A DNA stretch of 64,000 nucleotides. Source: Nectonema munidae. Lineage: Eukaryota; Nematomorpha; Nectonematoida; Nectonematidae. Every line of letters starts with the position of its first letter. Position 1 is the first letter of the stretch. The notes under the pieces are model-generated. The model did not search any database. It was not told where the DNA came from and was given only the letters and a program-made list of their open reading frames with translations. The stretch lies in assembly GCA_030549495.1 (NCBI GenBank), contig JAUIRK010000923.1, forward strand, positions 186,001 to 250,000. Reading direction: 5' to 3'. The translations under genes and the position numbers were made by a program. This document shows, piece after piece, positions 1 through 12,200 of this stretch.

Positions 1-209
1 TAAAACACTTTAAAAATAAAAATTTTTTTAATTGTAATTAAAACAAAGGAAAAGGGAAGCAGATCAATTTCGCTTCTGATTAATATTGCCTAGAGGCCGA
101 ATTCTCTCTGAACGTAGAAAAATGAAGTTTTAGAAATATTAAATTATATATTTGTTAATCTATTTAAAAAATCTAAAATAATTTATAATAAAAGTATATT
201 TAATATTAC

Positions 210-570
210 CTAAATTTAGTGTTAGATTAACACTATTAGGATATTGAATTCCTTGAAGCATTGTTTCAGATTGCCACCACGTTTGATTTGAATTATCGTG
301 AAAATCATTTAAAAAAGAAGTAGAATGAGAATTAATCTTATCACAAATATAACAACGACTACGTTGACCGTGCGCGCCAGTTTGTAAGCAATATTCATTT
401 GGTGGATCACCACAGGTATTAGTTGAATGAATTTTAACATTGAATGCAGCATTCTGAAATTCTGGCATACATTTTTTAGGTTTTCCATTTTTTGAATAAC
501 ATTCACTATCTTTATTATAAAATGACAATATTTTAATAATTATAAAAATAAAAAATAGCTTTATAAACAT
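210..570 (-). CDS. LAMC1-like: Laminin gamma chain, first coding exon (signal peptide and start of LN domain)
   Basis: Laminin gamma chains are one of three subunits of the laminin trimer of basement membranes; the N-terminal LN domain mediates polymerisation. The exon opens with Met at 570 and a hydrophobic signal peptide of about 20 residues rich in Phe and Ile. The LN domain follows with gamma-specific motifs: KKCMPEFQNAAFNV, NTCGDPPNEYCLQTG, a CYICD cysteine pair, then TWWQSETMLQGIQYP and NLTLNLG. The exon stops at a splice donor (AG|GTAATA, intron from 209 downward) after one base of a Gly codon, where further exons would follow beyond the left edge. Motif order and spacing fit gamma rather than alpha or beta chains. 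Only about 120 of some 1600 residues are present, so an intact gene cannot be proven, but this exon is open and unbroken. Confidence 0.93.
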
Positions 571-773
571 AGGAAAATTTTCGACTGCGGGAAAAAATTT
601 TGAGTAAAAATTAGAGTAAAGAGAGCTGCGCAGAAAAGTAAGATGATATATTTAAAAATACAAATAAATTTAAATAATTAAAAAAAATTAAGAAAAATAT
701 ATTGGCTTCATTTTTAAATCCAGAAATTAAAATTCTGACTTAAATGCAATATCAATAATTAATCTTGGGGCTT
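571..773. other. Upstream region of the laminin gamma exon, nothing recognised
   Basis: AT-rich DNA upstream of the laminin start codon. It could hold 5' untranslated sequence or promoter, but I see no clear motif. Confidence 0.3.
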
Positions 774-914
774 AAGTAATGTTGGTTAGGTAGTGGATTT
801 CGATAACTCAAGGTTTTGGTTTCGATCCGCCATTAACCCTACTTTCTCATTGTTCGATACAAGGGTCTCAATTGTGCCTTCTCGATGAAAATACCTCATG
901 GTACCTTTACCTTA
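774..914 (+). repeat. tRNA-derived SINE, copy 1
   Basis: About 140 bp with an A-box-like GTTGGTTAGGTAGTGG, a B-box-like GGTTTCGATCC (one base longer than the GGTTCGATCCC seen in other copies), a conserved body (TTCGATACAAG, CAATTGTGCC, CTCGATGAAAA) and a 3' tail of TACCTTTACCTTA. Six other copies occur in the window. Confidence 0.85.
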
Positions 915-2578
915 TCAAGAGTAACAATTAACAGGTTATTAAACGAATTTTTGATCGGTGTAGTTTCACATGAAAGTAATTAATGATGCGACAAAATCAA
1001 TATTTTTTTCTAATAAAAAAAGAAAAATGATTGATAATAATGGTTATAGAGTTTGTTTATGTCTTTGAACTTCTTAGTTTTCTAATTAAAATAAAAGTCT
1101 GAATAATTTGTAGAAACAAAACTAAACTGTGTTATTGACATTATCAATAGGTACAAAAATGGATTTTTTTCATTAAACTAAGCTTGCAATTTAAAAAAGA
1201 TTATTCGTGCCACTGGTAATTATGGAAACATCAATTGGGGATACACTGGAATTTCTCAATTATGCTGGCTTCAGAAGAATTTTATTCAACTTCTTTTCAA
1301 TATGCCTTAAAATAGAATTACATCTCTTCTGATGACATTTTTTTCTGCAAATTTCTATATTTAAATAAATAAGTATTATTCATAATTAAATATTTTCTAA
1401 ATAAAAAGTATTAATTTTATGTTTTTTGACTGACGAATCTTTTTTAGAGATATTTTTACCAAAAGAAAGCATTGCCAAATTAAATTAAATTTAGTTAAAC
1501 AGTATCAGTGAAGTTATGTTGTTAACTTTCGATTTTTAACTATATTAAAATCTCAGAACTAAATCTGTAATGTTTGTTTTTTTATCTAATTAATTTGTTA
1601 TTTAAGTTAAGCTTCTTTGAAATAGGGTAATATGGAGAAAGAAGTCGACCTGAACTAGAATAGGAAGAATTCATTTTTGTAATAAAGCTCTTATTTTAAA
1701 AGGACAAAATATATTTAAGGCTTATATTTCAGATATAATAATTGTTTTAAGCTTATAGAGGATTAGACTTTTGATTTTTAAACCTTTAGCTCCTTTTCAT
1801 CATCTATCGGAAACGTAAAATATGATTTTTGTTGTTTTCATCATAAATTTGATCTTATCTTTATAGAAGGTAATGATTAAATCATTTGTTAATCCCATTT
1901 TTAGAAGTCCTTTTTCTTTTTTAAATTCTATTCAATCTTTTTTCATTTCTATTTTGCGTTAAAATATTTTGGCGTACTAGTGAAAGCTAAGAAGAAGAAG
2001 AAGAAGCCTTTATTATACAAATGTAAATAAAAAGGGGAAACAATTTCAAAGACAATAAAACATACATTGAAACAATAAAAATAAAATGGCACACATGAGA
2101 ATACAAAACATATATTTGTAAAAATAGTTGAGAAAAAGTTCCTAGGAACAGCTTAAATCACAACAATCTAGTACATTTCAAAAAAAGGTAGATACATAAT
2201 ATAAATTTTCAAACATTCGGAATTTAGTAAAGAGATACGCAATAAATGTATAATCAAATAACTAGATACTTAATATATGTATTCACTAATAAAAGCAAGA
2301 ATACAATTTTTAATAGATACGTAAAGCAAATAGTCATTCACAGCTAATAAAAAGATGCAAAATATATACATTCATGAATACGAGCAAGAATAACAATTAT
2401 GAATATTACATTTCATATTATATTCATTAAGAAAGAATTCTATTAATTTCATTTTAACTATAGGCAAAGAATCTTTACGATCAAAAATTTTTGAAAGTAC
2501 TGAGGTCCATAATTTACAAGCTTTGAATCTCAAGCAAAAATTTGATTTGCTATTTAAAAATTTCTTTGCTAAATTAAA
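915..2578. other. Intergenic AT-rich DNA, nothing recognised
   Basis: Contains a short GAA/AAG run near 1990 and no supportable coding or repeat signal. Confidence 0.4.
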
Positions 2579-2730
2579 GCGTGAGTAAGGTTGGTTAGGT
2601 ACTGGATTTCTATAACTCAAAGTCTTGGGTTCGATCCCGCATTAAGCCAACTTTCTCATAGTTCGATACTAGCGGCACAATTGTGCCTTCTCGATGAAAA
2701 CACCCCATGGTACCTTTACCTTTACCTTTG
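2579..2730 (+). repeat. tRNA-derived SINE, copy 2
   Basis: Near-consensus copy starting GCGTGAGTAAGG, with B-box-like GGTTCGATCCC and a tail of repeated TACCTT units. The variable tail repeats are typical of SINE 3' ends. Confidence 0.88.
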
Positions 2731-3099
2731 CGCAATCTAAATTAACTAAGTTACTCTAGCTAAGTTATTATTGACAAGAGGATAACACCAAAAGTTGATT
2801 TTGTATTCATATAATTGAGAAAAATTCATGCATCTTAGAATTTATTTTGAAGTTTGTATATTTAGATTGATTGAAGGATTTGATTGTCTTTATTTTCTTG
2901 TATCAAAATAAAGTACTTCTGCTCTATTCTATGTTCAATTATGGGATGAAAATAGTTTATACTATTTTATCTGCGAAAGTATGTCTAAAGAAGTTCCTAT
3001 AAGTATAATGTCTAGGAAAAAATTAATAAAACCACCAGATTTTGTATGTGTTTGAAGTGATAATAATAATCTTACTGATTTTTATTCGTATCATACACA

Positions 3100-4926
3100 A
3101 TTCTAATTTTTGGTTTTTTCTTTACTTTCATTTTTATTTTTTTAATTCTTTACCTCCCACTATTAATATCAGCGATACTATTATCCACCCATCTTCCTCC
3201 ATGAAATATTTAGGGCTCACCTTTCAATAAAACGGTTATCCAACTTCATTAACCTATACAAAAAATTATCTTCAACTATTTTCTCTCAATAAAATTTTAT
3301 CTTATAAATGCGGTCTAAATATTTAACACTTTTCTTTTATTTAAAAATCAATCATCCTATCTACGCTTGAGTATGACATTCTTTCATGGGGGCTATCATT
3401 AAACTACCAATCATCACTCACTTATCTAAATAAACTCCGCCGCCTTTGCCTCATCATAATAACCCAAGCATAGAAAACCTCCCCTACTAGAATCTTAGAA
3501 TTCTTCACGAACTGTCTTCCTTTAACGCTTCATTTCAAACAATCTGTTACCAAAAAATATATCATGACACGTATCGAACCAAATTCCTATCTTAAGTCCT
3601 TCTATTTCCACAACACTTAAATTAATCCCTCTCAAACTTAATACAAATCCGTACACCCACAATCTTCATCTCCACTCAACAATATTCGGATCCAACCTAA
3701 TATCAATCTACTTCCTTTATTTAACCCCTCCACATTATTACCTTTCTCTCTTCACAACTGTTTCATCAAATCCTTTGTTAAACTTCTAATTACGACCCTC
3801 TCTAACTTTAGTTTAAATTCATTAAGAATATTCCTGGATAGCCCAAAAAATTCTCTCATATGCTTTTGCGCTCTTCACAGGCTCTTTCACTTTTTACTTA
3901 AAAACGATTCCCATTAATCCCTCTCTTTCAACATACAGTGGGAATGCTATATACCCTTCTGCATGCTTGAGATTACATAAGCCAAAATAAATCCTCATTT
4001 AGAAATTACAATACACTACATATTTTTCAGACTGACAAAATATCATCAAAGACTTAAGCCACAAACACAACATCCCATTCTTGACATACATTTTTTATCA
4101 CTTATTTATTAAATTATTTTGAAATACCCCTTTACTGGTGCCCAGCTCACTCTAACATTCTAGAAAACACTTATGTGGATAAGCTAGCTAATAAAGTACC
4201 TCCAAATACTCCTTACATCCCCGTTACCTCTTTTCCCCTAGAAACCTATACCCCTCTACTTAGATCTAACACTCTATACCTTAGACAAGAACTCATCCTA
4301 TCCTCACCAGCCAATTTTTTCAACCTATAAACAATCCAAGCCGAATCCTGGCATTTGTCAAAAATAAAATTCTTCCCTCACCGACAGCTAATCAAATGGT
4401 TAACCGGACACTGCCCCTACCACTCCCATTTCTACCGCATCAAAAAATCACCAAGTAATCTTTGTAGATTCAACTGCAATCAACACAAAGCACCTAATCA
4501 TCTTCTACTTTCCTGCTCTCACTACAACCACGCAAGAACTTCCCTTATTTTACTATCTGTCAAAACTCTCAATCGCCCACCATCTAATTTCGACGAACTA
4601 CTTTCATATCCGAACCTCCTCAATGCGACTAACTCTCTCATTATCTTCAGAGAGGCAAACTTGCAATCTCCGAACGCAGAGACTTATCACACCGCATCAA
4701 CTTATATTAAAAAAAGCCAATAAAAAGAAAATCTGTACAAATAACTACACTATTTTCTTTTATTTAAGACCGATATTCTTTAACGCCCACATACTACCTT
4801 CGCTCAATCAATCACCATTTAACTACCACCTCAAAAGCCAGCTTTCGACACTCCAAACTTCCTCAACAACTAACCAATTTCTCCAAAGTCCCTCACTCTT
4901 AATCAATACGCAAGCCAAAGCATAAC
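3100..4926 (+). mobile_element. Non-LTR retrotransposon (LINE) relic with RNase H and C-terminal zinc-knuckle region
   Basis: A 5'-truncated LINE copy. Near 3170-3600 the translation has end-of-reverse-transcriptase signatures (MKYLGLTF, then ILSTLEYDILSWGLS and LNKLRRLCLIII). Near 4130-4200 there is an RNase H-like stretch (HSNILENTYVDKLAN). The open stretch at 4355-4723 carries the histidine/cysteine-rich C-terminus usual for LINEs with RNase H (RQLIKWLTGHCPYHSHFYRI, then CRFNCNQHKAPNHLLLSC). Stops interrupt the frame several times, so the copy is dead. The plus strand is unusually C-rich and G-poor for this window. I, LOA, R1 or related clades are possible; I cannot choose between them. 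Confidence 0.85.
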
Positions 4927-5790
4927 AATTTTCTCAAAATTTAACTTATCAAGCATTTAGCAAGCATATGGAGAAGTCCGATAGCGCTTAGATATTTCTT
5001 GCTACCTACCATATCCACTTAGATTGATTCATTCAATATGATAAAATATATAACAAATATAAAAGACTTTATATATTTTTTTAATTAAAAAGAAATTAAA
5101 GCCTAAAATTATTAATAATTTTAAAGAGGATTTAGAAAATTTTAATCATAACAAAACTTTTCCAAAGTTGTTAATGATAATGAAGATAAAATATTAATTT
5201 AAAATAGGATAATATCCACATTGTAAATATAGTAAGCAAAGAAATTTATATTGAAAAATTGAATCCAAGTATATTTTACGATCTAAACATACTAAAAATA
5301 AGAGAGAATTGTCATTCTTTGCTTCTTTAAATTTCAATCTGTGGGTTATATATAACTTAACAATCCAACCCAATGTACAATACTTCGATATCACGATTTA
5401 CTAGAGTTTCCAATACTTTTTTCAAAAACCAAAATAAATCCAAAATTTTAAACTTTACAATTGTCTAATGAATAATAATTTAGTTTATTTTTTTTATAAC
5501 TCACATAACTTAAGAAATTCTACAACCAACAACTTCTAATAAAAATACGAAGTCTAAAATAACAATTTTCTGAAGTTTGAGGACAAATATAGTAAAATCA
5601 GTTTGCTAACACTTAACTCTATTTTTAAAAATAAGAATTTTAATGTTGCATTTAACTTGATACCTAAGAATTTTATCAAATCCTCTACTGTACTTTGGTT
5701 ACAACGAACATTAATTTTTCAATAAAATTTATTGATAAAAAATATTGACTTATCACTCTTCTTTCAATACTAGCTGGTCTTTATTGCTCT
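4927..5790. other. Intergenic AT-rich DNA, nothing recognised
   Basis: The first 100 bases may be the 3' untranslated end of the preceding LINE. The rest shows no supportable feature. Confidence 0.35.
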
Positions 5791-5791
5791 G

Positions 5792-6130
5792 TTGTTTGTC
5801 TTAAAAATAAGAAATATTTTAGTAATGATGAGAGCAGCCTCATGTTACATCCTACGCTACATGCGCACAATTCTTATTGATATATATAACGAATCTATTT
5901 TTAAATGTGTGCTTCCTAATCAATTGAAAATATCTAAAATTATACCAATTTTAAAGCCCATTAAGTCTCGTGATGTCTATGCGTCAAATAGGACAATTTC
6001 TTTAATATGGACTACCTTAAAGCTCAAGATCTGTGTTCTAACCCAATAAGACGACTGAACCGGCCTTATTCTTCTTTACAAAAGTGCCTTGATTTAGTTA
6101 ATTTTGTAAAAATTTCTGAAAGCACCATAT
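5792..6130 (+). mobile_element. LINE reverse-transcriptase fragment
   Basis: The translated stretch reads ILIDIYNESIFKCVLPNQ, then KISKIIPILKP and a degraded version of the SNYRPISLL motif (SNRTISLI). This is the conserved start of the reverse transcriptase of Jockey/CR1-like LINEs. The fragment fades after about 6130. Confidence 0.7.
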
Positions 6131-6379
6131 ACGTTAAGCTATAAAAATTAAAGCAGTTTGTCCCTGGAAAAATAATTTACAAGCTTTTATTCCTAGCAAG
6201 CTTTGCGAAGAGTCACCTACACGAGTGGCAATTCCTTTCGAAAAGTCGTTAAAAGATGTGGGTTGTTAGTTATGTGGAAAGTGGTTTTAATTGGAACTAT
6301 ATTTATTACAACATCTCTAAAGTGCTAAAGTCAATTATAGGAGATTATGTCTCCTATCATGACTTTTAAATTTAGTCTT

Positions 6380-6429
6380 AACCCATTTACGACGAAGCAC
6401 ACAGAAGAATTTAGTATTCTTATATAGGG
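6380..6429 (+). repeat. Truncated TTAA MITE, end fragment
   Basis: Begins CTTAACCCATTTACGACGAA, matching the terminus of the TTAA-flanked MITE family at 20007 and 20870. It stops where the next SINE begins. Confidence 0.6.
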
Positions 6430-6577
6430 GGCGTGACCAAGATTGGTTAGCTACTGGGTTTCGATAACTCAAGGTCTTGGGTTCGATCCCCCATCAAGCC
6501 TACTTTCTTCATAGTTCGATACAAGTGACGCAATTGTGCCCTTTCGATGAAAACACCCCACGATACCTTTACCTTAT
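6430..6577 (+). repeat. tRNA-derived SINE, copy 3
   Basis: Starts GCGTGACCAAGATTGG, has the B box GGTTCGATCCC and ends with TACCTTTACCTTA. It sits directly after a truncated MITE end. Confidence 0.87.
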
Positions 6578-7981
6578 AATTCCATTGAAAGTAAGAGTTC
6601 ACCTGCGTTTCCCTTAGAAAAATTGGTTTTAAATGGATGCCTTTTGAACCCTTTGATTGTGAAGAATACCTTATTGGCTGCTTTTCCTCGCTACCAGCAA
6701 AGAAATTTTAATGGTGTGCATATGTTTTGGCGAGTAAAGGATTGATCTCTTAGCAGTACTCTAATAGACACATAGGTCTCCAAAGCAAAATTTTACTCAC
6801 TAACAACTTCTTTATTTTTAATTCTGATTCAATCAAATTTTAATACACCGTTCCGTTGTGAATGTGACTTTTTAATTAAAACATTCTTGCCTTTATTTAT
6901 TTTTGGCAAATGCAAGTTATATGAGATGCCTATGGAGATTTGTCAAACTTTTGATAAAATTTGAATAGAGTAATCATGAACGAATAAAATCTCGCATGAG
7001 AAACAAATTTTCCAGAATTTCAATCGAATTTATTTGATCGAATTCATGAAGGTTTCCTCTTTTCTCGAATGCGGGATACCCATGATTAATGATTTGAAGA
7101 GCATTAATATTAGCTAAATGTCTTTTACACTATATTTCATATCACAATACACTTGATTACTAGCAAAAAATGTTTTTTTAATTATGCAAGTATAATATTT
7201 TATTTAAATTAAACAAAGAGCATAAAAGGGTAAAATATAGAGAGAAGACAAGATTAAAAATGATGCTTTGAAGTATGACATGCTTAATAAAATGTTTTAT
7301 CTCTAAGTTGCTCAAGGATACCAGATAAAACTGATAAGAGTTTAGATTAAAATCATTATAGAAATATGGGTAGGGGGCAAATGACTTCAAAAGATTGAAA
7401 AATTTTCATAAATGTGTGCATGATGTAATGACCATAAGAGACGCACAACGAGAGATTTTCTAAAAAGAAAAAAAAGATGTATAGCACAAATGAGGAAAGC
7501 ATTCTCTTTAAAATGAAGACACAATTAAACCTATTTGACAACACAGTCAAGACCCTGAGATAGAGGGGGGGGGGGGGCATATGGCCAAAGGCATATAGAA
7601 ACATATACATAGAATCAGGCCCGTCACTTAGAGGGCGCAAGATGGCTTGCCTCCCTTTTAGGATTTTTTATCAACTACGTCTAGGTACTGAGCATAGCAG
7701 ATACATTATTTAAGATCTGGTGGGCTAAAGTCCCATGATCCCTTCTCTTAACGCAACTTATCACAGAAAAACAGACGAGATCATGTAGTTTAAAGCATTT
7801 TAACAGCCTCATAGGAGTAAGTGTACCATTGATGGAGAAATACATGGATTTATTTATTACTAATACCTATTCCAACAAAGAGCATAGAACTATACAAAAG
7901 TCAGGAAAAGAAACTTCTATTATTATCGATTATATTATGCTACCAGAAAGTTAAAGAAAAATTATATTAAACATTAAAACC
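6578..7981. other. Intergenic DNA with one poly-G tract
   Basis: No coding signal that I trust. A run of about 15 G lies at 7563-7577, close to a sequence resembling the CAGGCCCGT termini of hAT-like MITEs (about 7616). Short open frames here look like chance. Confidence 0.4.
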
Positions 7982-8470
7982 AGGGTAATGGAGTCGGAAG
8001 AATATTTTGCGACCCCCACTCCAACTTATTTATATTATAACTTCAAATTATGTAAAATTGATTTAGAAACATCAGTTATAAATTACTGACTCACCAGTTA
8101 GTTTTCAATCTAAAACAAATGTTAAAAACGTAATGACATGTACTATATGTCGAAGTTGTTTCTGAATCTTACACCCTTCTGCTTTATGTTGTAACGTAAA
8201 ATGTTTGATCTATTTTCTTCCACACAATTTTCGTAGTTTACTGTCTTTATTACATTATCTTCAAAAAGATCTTCAAATTATTGTCTATAACCTCATTTTC
8301 TATTCCTAAAATGATAATTTTTATTTTATTGAATTGTTAAGCCTTGTCCTATGAGTTGCAAAAACACGTTAGATGATATGATTTTTTATGTCGCATTTTA
8401 GCAACGTTGGGAACTAAAAATAAATTTATTTTTTAATACTTTTATCAGTGAAGCTTTTATTTCTTTCTAA
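7982..8470 (+). repeat. Dispersed repeat, hAT-like MITE terminus (copy A)
   Basis: Begins CAGGGTAATGGAGTCGG and has about 300 bp of clear similarity to 18660-18980 (shared blocks such as ATCTATTTTCTTC and ATTGTCTATAACCT). The copy at 18.6-19.07 kb ends with the complementary terminus (CCGACTTCTACTC, then AACCCTG), so the family has inverted termini. The right end of this copy is lost. Confidence 0.6.
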
Positions 8471-8822
8471 AAATAGAAATAAGAAAGTTGGAAGCATTAA
8501 AAGGTGGAAATTAAAGGTCAGAGAATTTATTGATAAGTTAAAGATGATAATTTAAATGACGGAGCAGACAAGGAGCTTAAAAGATTAAGGAAAAAAAGGA
8601 TGAAAGTGCGATGAAGTTTTAGTGTCGCTAACTAAATACTCCTCAAAATCAGTTTAGGAAGTACATTGTGAGGCAAAGACTCGAAACGGAGTGAACACTT
8701 TTCCTATCAAAAAAGGAAAGAAATTTTATTGCGCTTTCGCAGAATCAGCGATGAATTGTACGACACAACCGACATGACATCCGCTGTATGGTACTGATGG
8801 CTCCATGAATAGGCTTTATAAC

Positions 8823-8940
8823 TAACGATCACAGTCGACTATGATCGACTTTATAAAAATAATATCGTCTGTGTTTATTAATTCTTTTTAATACAAATTG
8901 TCTGCTTTACATTAAATTTCGTTTGGTTATTCATCAGACA
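8823..8940 (+). repeat. TTAA MITE family copy, possible poly(A) signal donor for RabGAP1
   Basis: A copy of the ~125-bp TTAA-flanked MITE (ACGATCACAGTCGACTATG, then AATATCGTCTG and TAATACAAATTGTCTGC). On the minus strand it carries AATAAA at 8874-8879, about 140 bases past the RabGAP1 stop codon. Confidence 0.6.
8874..8879 (-). promoter_or_regulatory. Candidate poly(A) signal for RabGAP1
   Basis: AATAAA on the minus strand about 140 bases after the stop codon, inside a TTAA MITE copy. Confidence 0.45.
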
Positions 8941-9018
8941 ATCAATCCAGACTTAACAGAACTCGAATGACTGTCTAAGATACAAACATGATAAGAAATA
9001 TTTTCATACTTGCAAGGA

Positions 9019-9233
9019 TTACTTTTTAGACGGCAACTTATTAGTGATATTTAGAAGCGCTTTGCTCAGCCAAGAAGATTGATTCAACTCCTCAATTTCT
9101 TCGCGAAGCAATATGATCTGGTGATTCAGATTTTGGTTCTTGCATTGTGATTCTACAAGCGCCAGTTTGAGTTGGGCGAGTTCCAATTCTTGCTTAGGTG
9201 GCGAAACATCAATGTCAGGGCTGGGGTTGTGTT
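9019..9233 (-). CDS. RABGAP1: RabGAP1 exon 14, C-terminus and stop
   Basis: Encodes ELAQLKLALVESQCKNQNLN, then SSWLSKALLNITNKLPSKK and TAA. The family ends ELAQTKLQLVEAECKIQDLE, then TWFNRTLSSIK. Confidence 0.93.
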
Positions 9234-12200
9234 CTGCAAAATTTCACAAAACCAGTTATATCAAAAGTATAGGCATATTAGGAGGAATACGAGTGTGTGA
9301 ATGTAGGCATTTAAAATAGTTATAGGAAAGAATTTACGTCGTAAATCAAAAGAAACGATAAAAGCTATCAAATTAAGAATTCTCAAGTGCAAAGAAGAAT
9401 GTGCTATAAACTACTGTCAGCAGGTGTAGAGCTTAAATAAAAGCACGCGTGTTTCAAATTTTGAGCAAGGCGAGAAGCACTCTAATAATGATTTTGACTA
9501 TTCAAATTTATTTCTAAATTTGCATAATAGTTGATTGACAACTCTCTAAATGAGCCTTGTGTAAAATTTGGAAAAGATATTGTCGTGGCTAGGATTAGTG
9601 GTAGAGTTGGTGTTCGTGTTGAGATTACGTTTAGTGTTAGCGCAATCGTACATACATATACATTTTTTAATATTCTTGACATAAACCTTCCTATTTATTT
9701 GTATTAATAAACGTCTGACACAAAAAAAGCATCTAGACATACATACATATTAACATTAGACACGTACATACAGAAATACTAAAATCTCAAAAACAGCGGC
9801 ATAGCCAAAAAGCTATACCTGAAGAGGCTAGGTTTATTCGGGCGATGGCTCCACCTTCGAGATGTTTGCCTCTGGTTGACTGCTTCACCAGAAGATTTGT
9901 ATTCTCATTCAAAAAACGCGAATCAGCGGATTAACTCACTCTCAAATAGTACGCAAAATTATTTTGAGTAAAGAAGCATCGAGTAAGTAAGTTATATAAA
10001 AGAAGTAGCTAACATAACTCCAAAGATGACGTTAGACTGAAATTATCAGGTGGAACGAGATTAGAGGGCGATTGCCCTTGTATGTGCACTCTTGATTTAA
10101 CCTTGTAAAAAGTTATGAAAATAAAGGCGAAAACCAGCCAGAAAAGATATAGGATTACACAGGGCCGAGTGGGTAAGTGACATTTGGGCCACCAATAACA
10201 TCACTAACTTCTTATTTACTTGAAAAAGAATAATGAAAAACTTACGGTCGTCTTTGTTAGTGAGATTCTGCAACGATGAAATCTTGCTGCTACATGTGGA
10301 ACACGATTTAGTGGCGTTAACTATGTTGCTGAGTGTTTTCTGAAGTTGGAGCAGGTTGGCATTCAAATCGAGGGAGCAGCGCTTATAACTCTTGATCAGA
10401 TCTTCCACGTGCTCACTTTTCCTCGCATGCACATCCACCTCTTGTCTCAGAGCTTGCTTCAACTTAAAGAATCACTTTATTTAGATTAAAAACTCTTGTA
10501 TTCTCTAATTACTGGAATTTTTGTGAGAGATACATGTATTCCGAGGAGCCGCAAATGCCTATGTGGCGCTCCAAGGCAAAAGTTACAATGGCGACCATGG
10601 ATAAAGTTTTAGCGACGCCTTATCTCCCCAGCCCTGCTCCTAAATAATGTAAGTTATTATAGTAGAATAAGCTTACAAAATGAATGACACGTTTCAGATT
10701 AATTACACCGAATTTTTCGTTTTACCATGGCATAAGTAAAATAGAAAGGAGTAATCAATGGTGTCTATTAATGACATCGTCAAAACAATAATTCCCATTT
10801 GAATTGATAGTATATTTTTTTCTCATTCTTATCAGTTGAGGTGGATTCTATGTACATACTTATTTATATTTGCCGGTGAAAGTTTCCTCCACGGGCATAT
10901 CACCCTTTGCCCCCCTCGCAGGTGATGGCCCTGTATATTCCCGAAAATTTGAATATCGTAAAGATGTCAAATAATGGGGTAATGAAATACACCTTTGAAT
11001 ACAAATGTTTCTTAACAAATTTGATACCAGACACTAGTGTCCGAAGAAATGAAAATCTGCTTTAAATACATATAAATCTATTGAAAAGAAAATCAGATGA
11101 TTAGTCTTCAAAATTCTAGTCAGAGAGTTGCAATCAAGAAATTGGACTATTTCTTCACATAAATTTAGAAAACTTTTAGACCACTTTCAACTGCAACGTT
11201 TAGATGCTCCATTATTGAAGCTAGTCCAGTCTTTTATAGTGAACACTTCTAAAATATTTGTATTGGGTCTCTAACTCTAAGCTGTACAAAATAGAAAAAA
11301 TTTCGCTATATACCGAAAAACTTTCCATTATAACGAGAAAGATCTTATACTCTGCGAAATGCTATATAAATATATATGTTCTAAGTCCCTCTTTTATTTT
11401 TTATCACTGTGTCGAGAGAATATGCTGACACAAAAATAGAAGAAAAGTCTCGTGAAAAAGATTTAGCTCAAAGAAAACATTATGAAAGTAGTAAATGGAA
11501 TGAGTTTGGAGTGGATCGCTCAAGTTTTTGCGAAGGATTTCAATTAGATAAGAGCGATAAAAATCATATCGCTCAAAAGTCAATAAAATCAACTTTTCAA
11601 TTCTAATAACACTATTCTAAAACACGAAAATAGTTTTATTTTAAGGTTGGGTAAACGAAGTCCAAGATATTAGATCAACAAAAGTCAACTTTTCAATAGT
11701 CCATTTTTGTACGCAATCTAGATTTCGTAAAAATTTAACAAGTTAACAAACAAAGAGCAAGTATTTAATAATTTTTAAATTGCTTTTATATACTGAAGAG
11801 TTCACAAACCAACTAAGAAAATAGATTATTTCATTTTTATAATTATTTGAAAGATCCATTTTAATACTTGAAAAACGTAATCTTCTTCGAATATTTCAAT
11901 GAAAGATGCTTGGACTGAAATATCCTATTTGAAGATGATGCATGTGGTATGAGAAACTACATGGAAAAAGGAAATAATAAAAAAACGATAAACACATGGA
12001 AAAAAGAAGAATATCTACGCATATATGTGCTCTTCTCTAACACAGTCAACGGATAGGGGAAAGATAAATTCCAGTTAATAAAAAGCTTTTTTGTCTAAAG
12101 ATCCCGCCTTTTCAAAAGAGAATACTTTAAAATATTACCTGATATCCTACAATAATAATTGGGAAAAGTGATTATAGAATATTATATTTTTTACGTCAAT

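Noticed and set aside
774-914. tRNA gene
   Set aside because: A- and B-box-like sequence is present, but the copy is one of seven dispersed repeats with SINE bodies and tails.
7356-7640. 94-codon minus-strand frame
   Set aside because: It crosses the poly-G tract (giving a Pro run) and shows no coding character.
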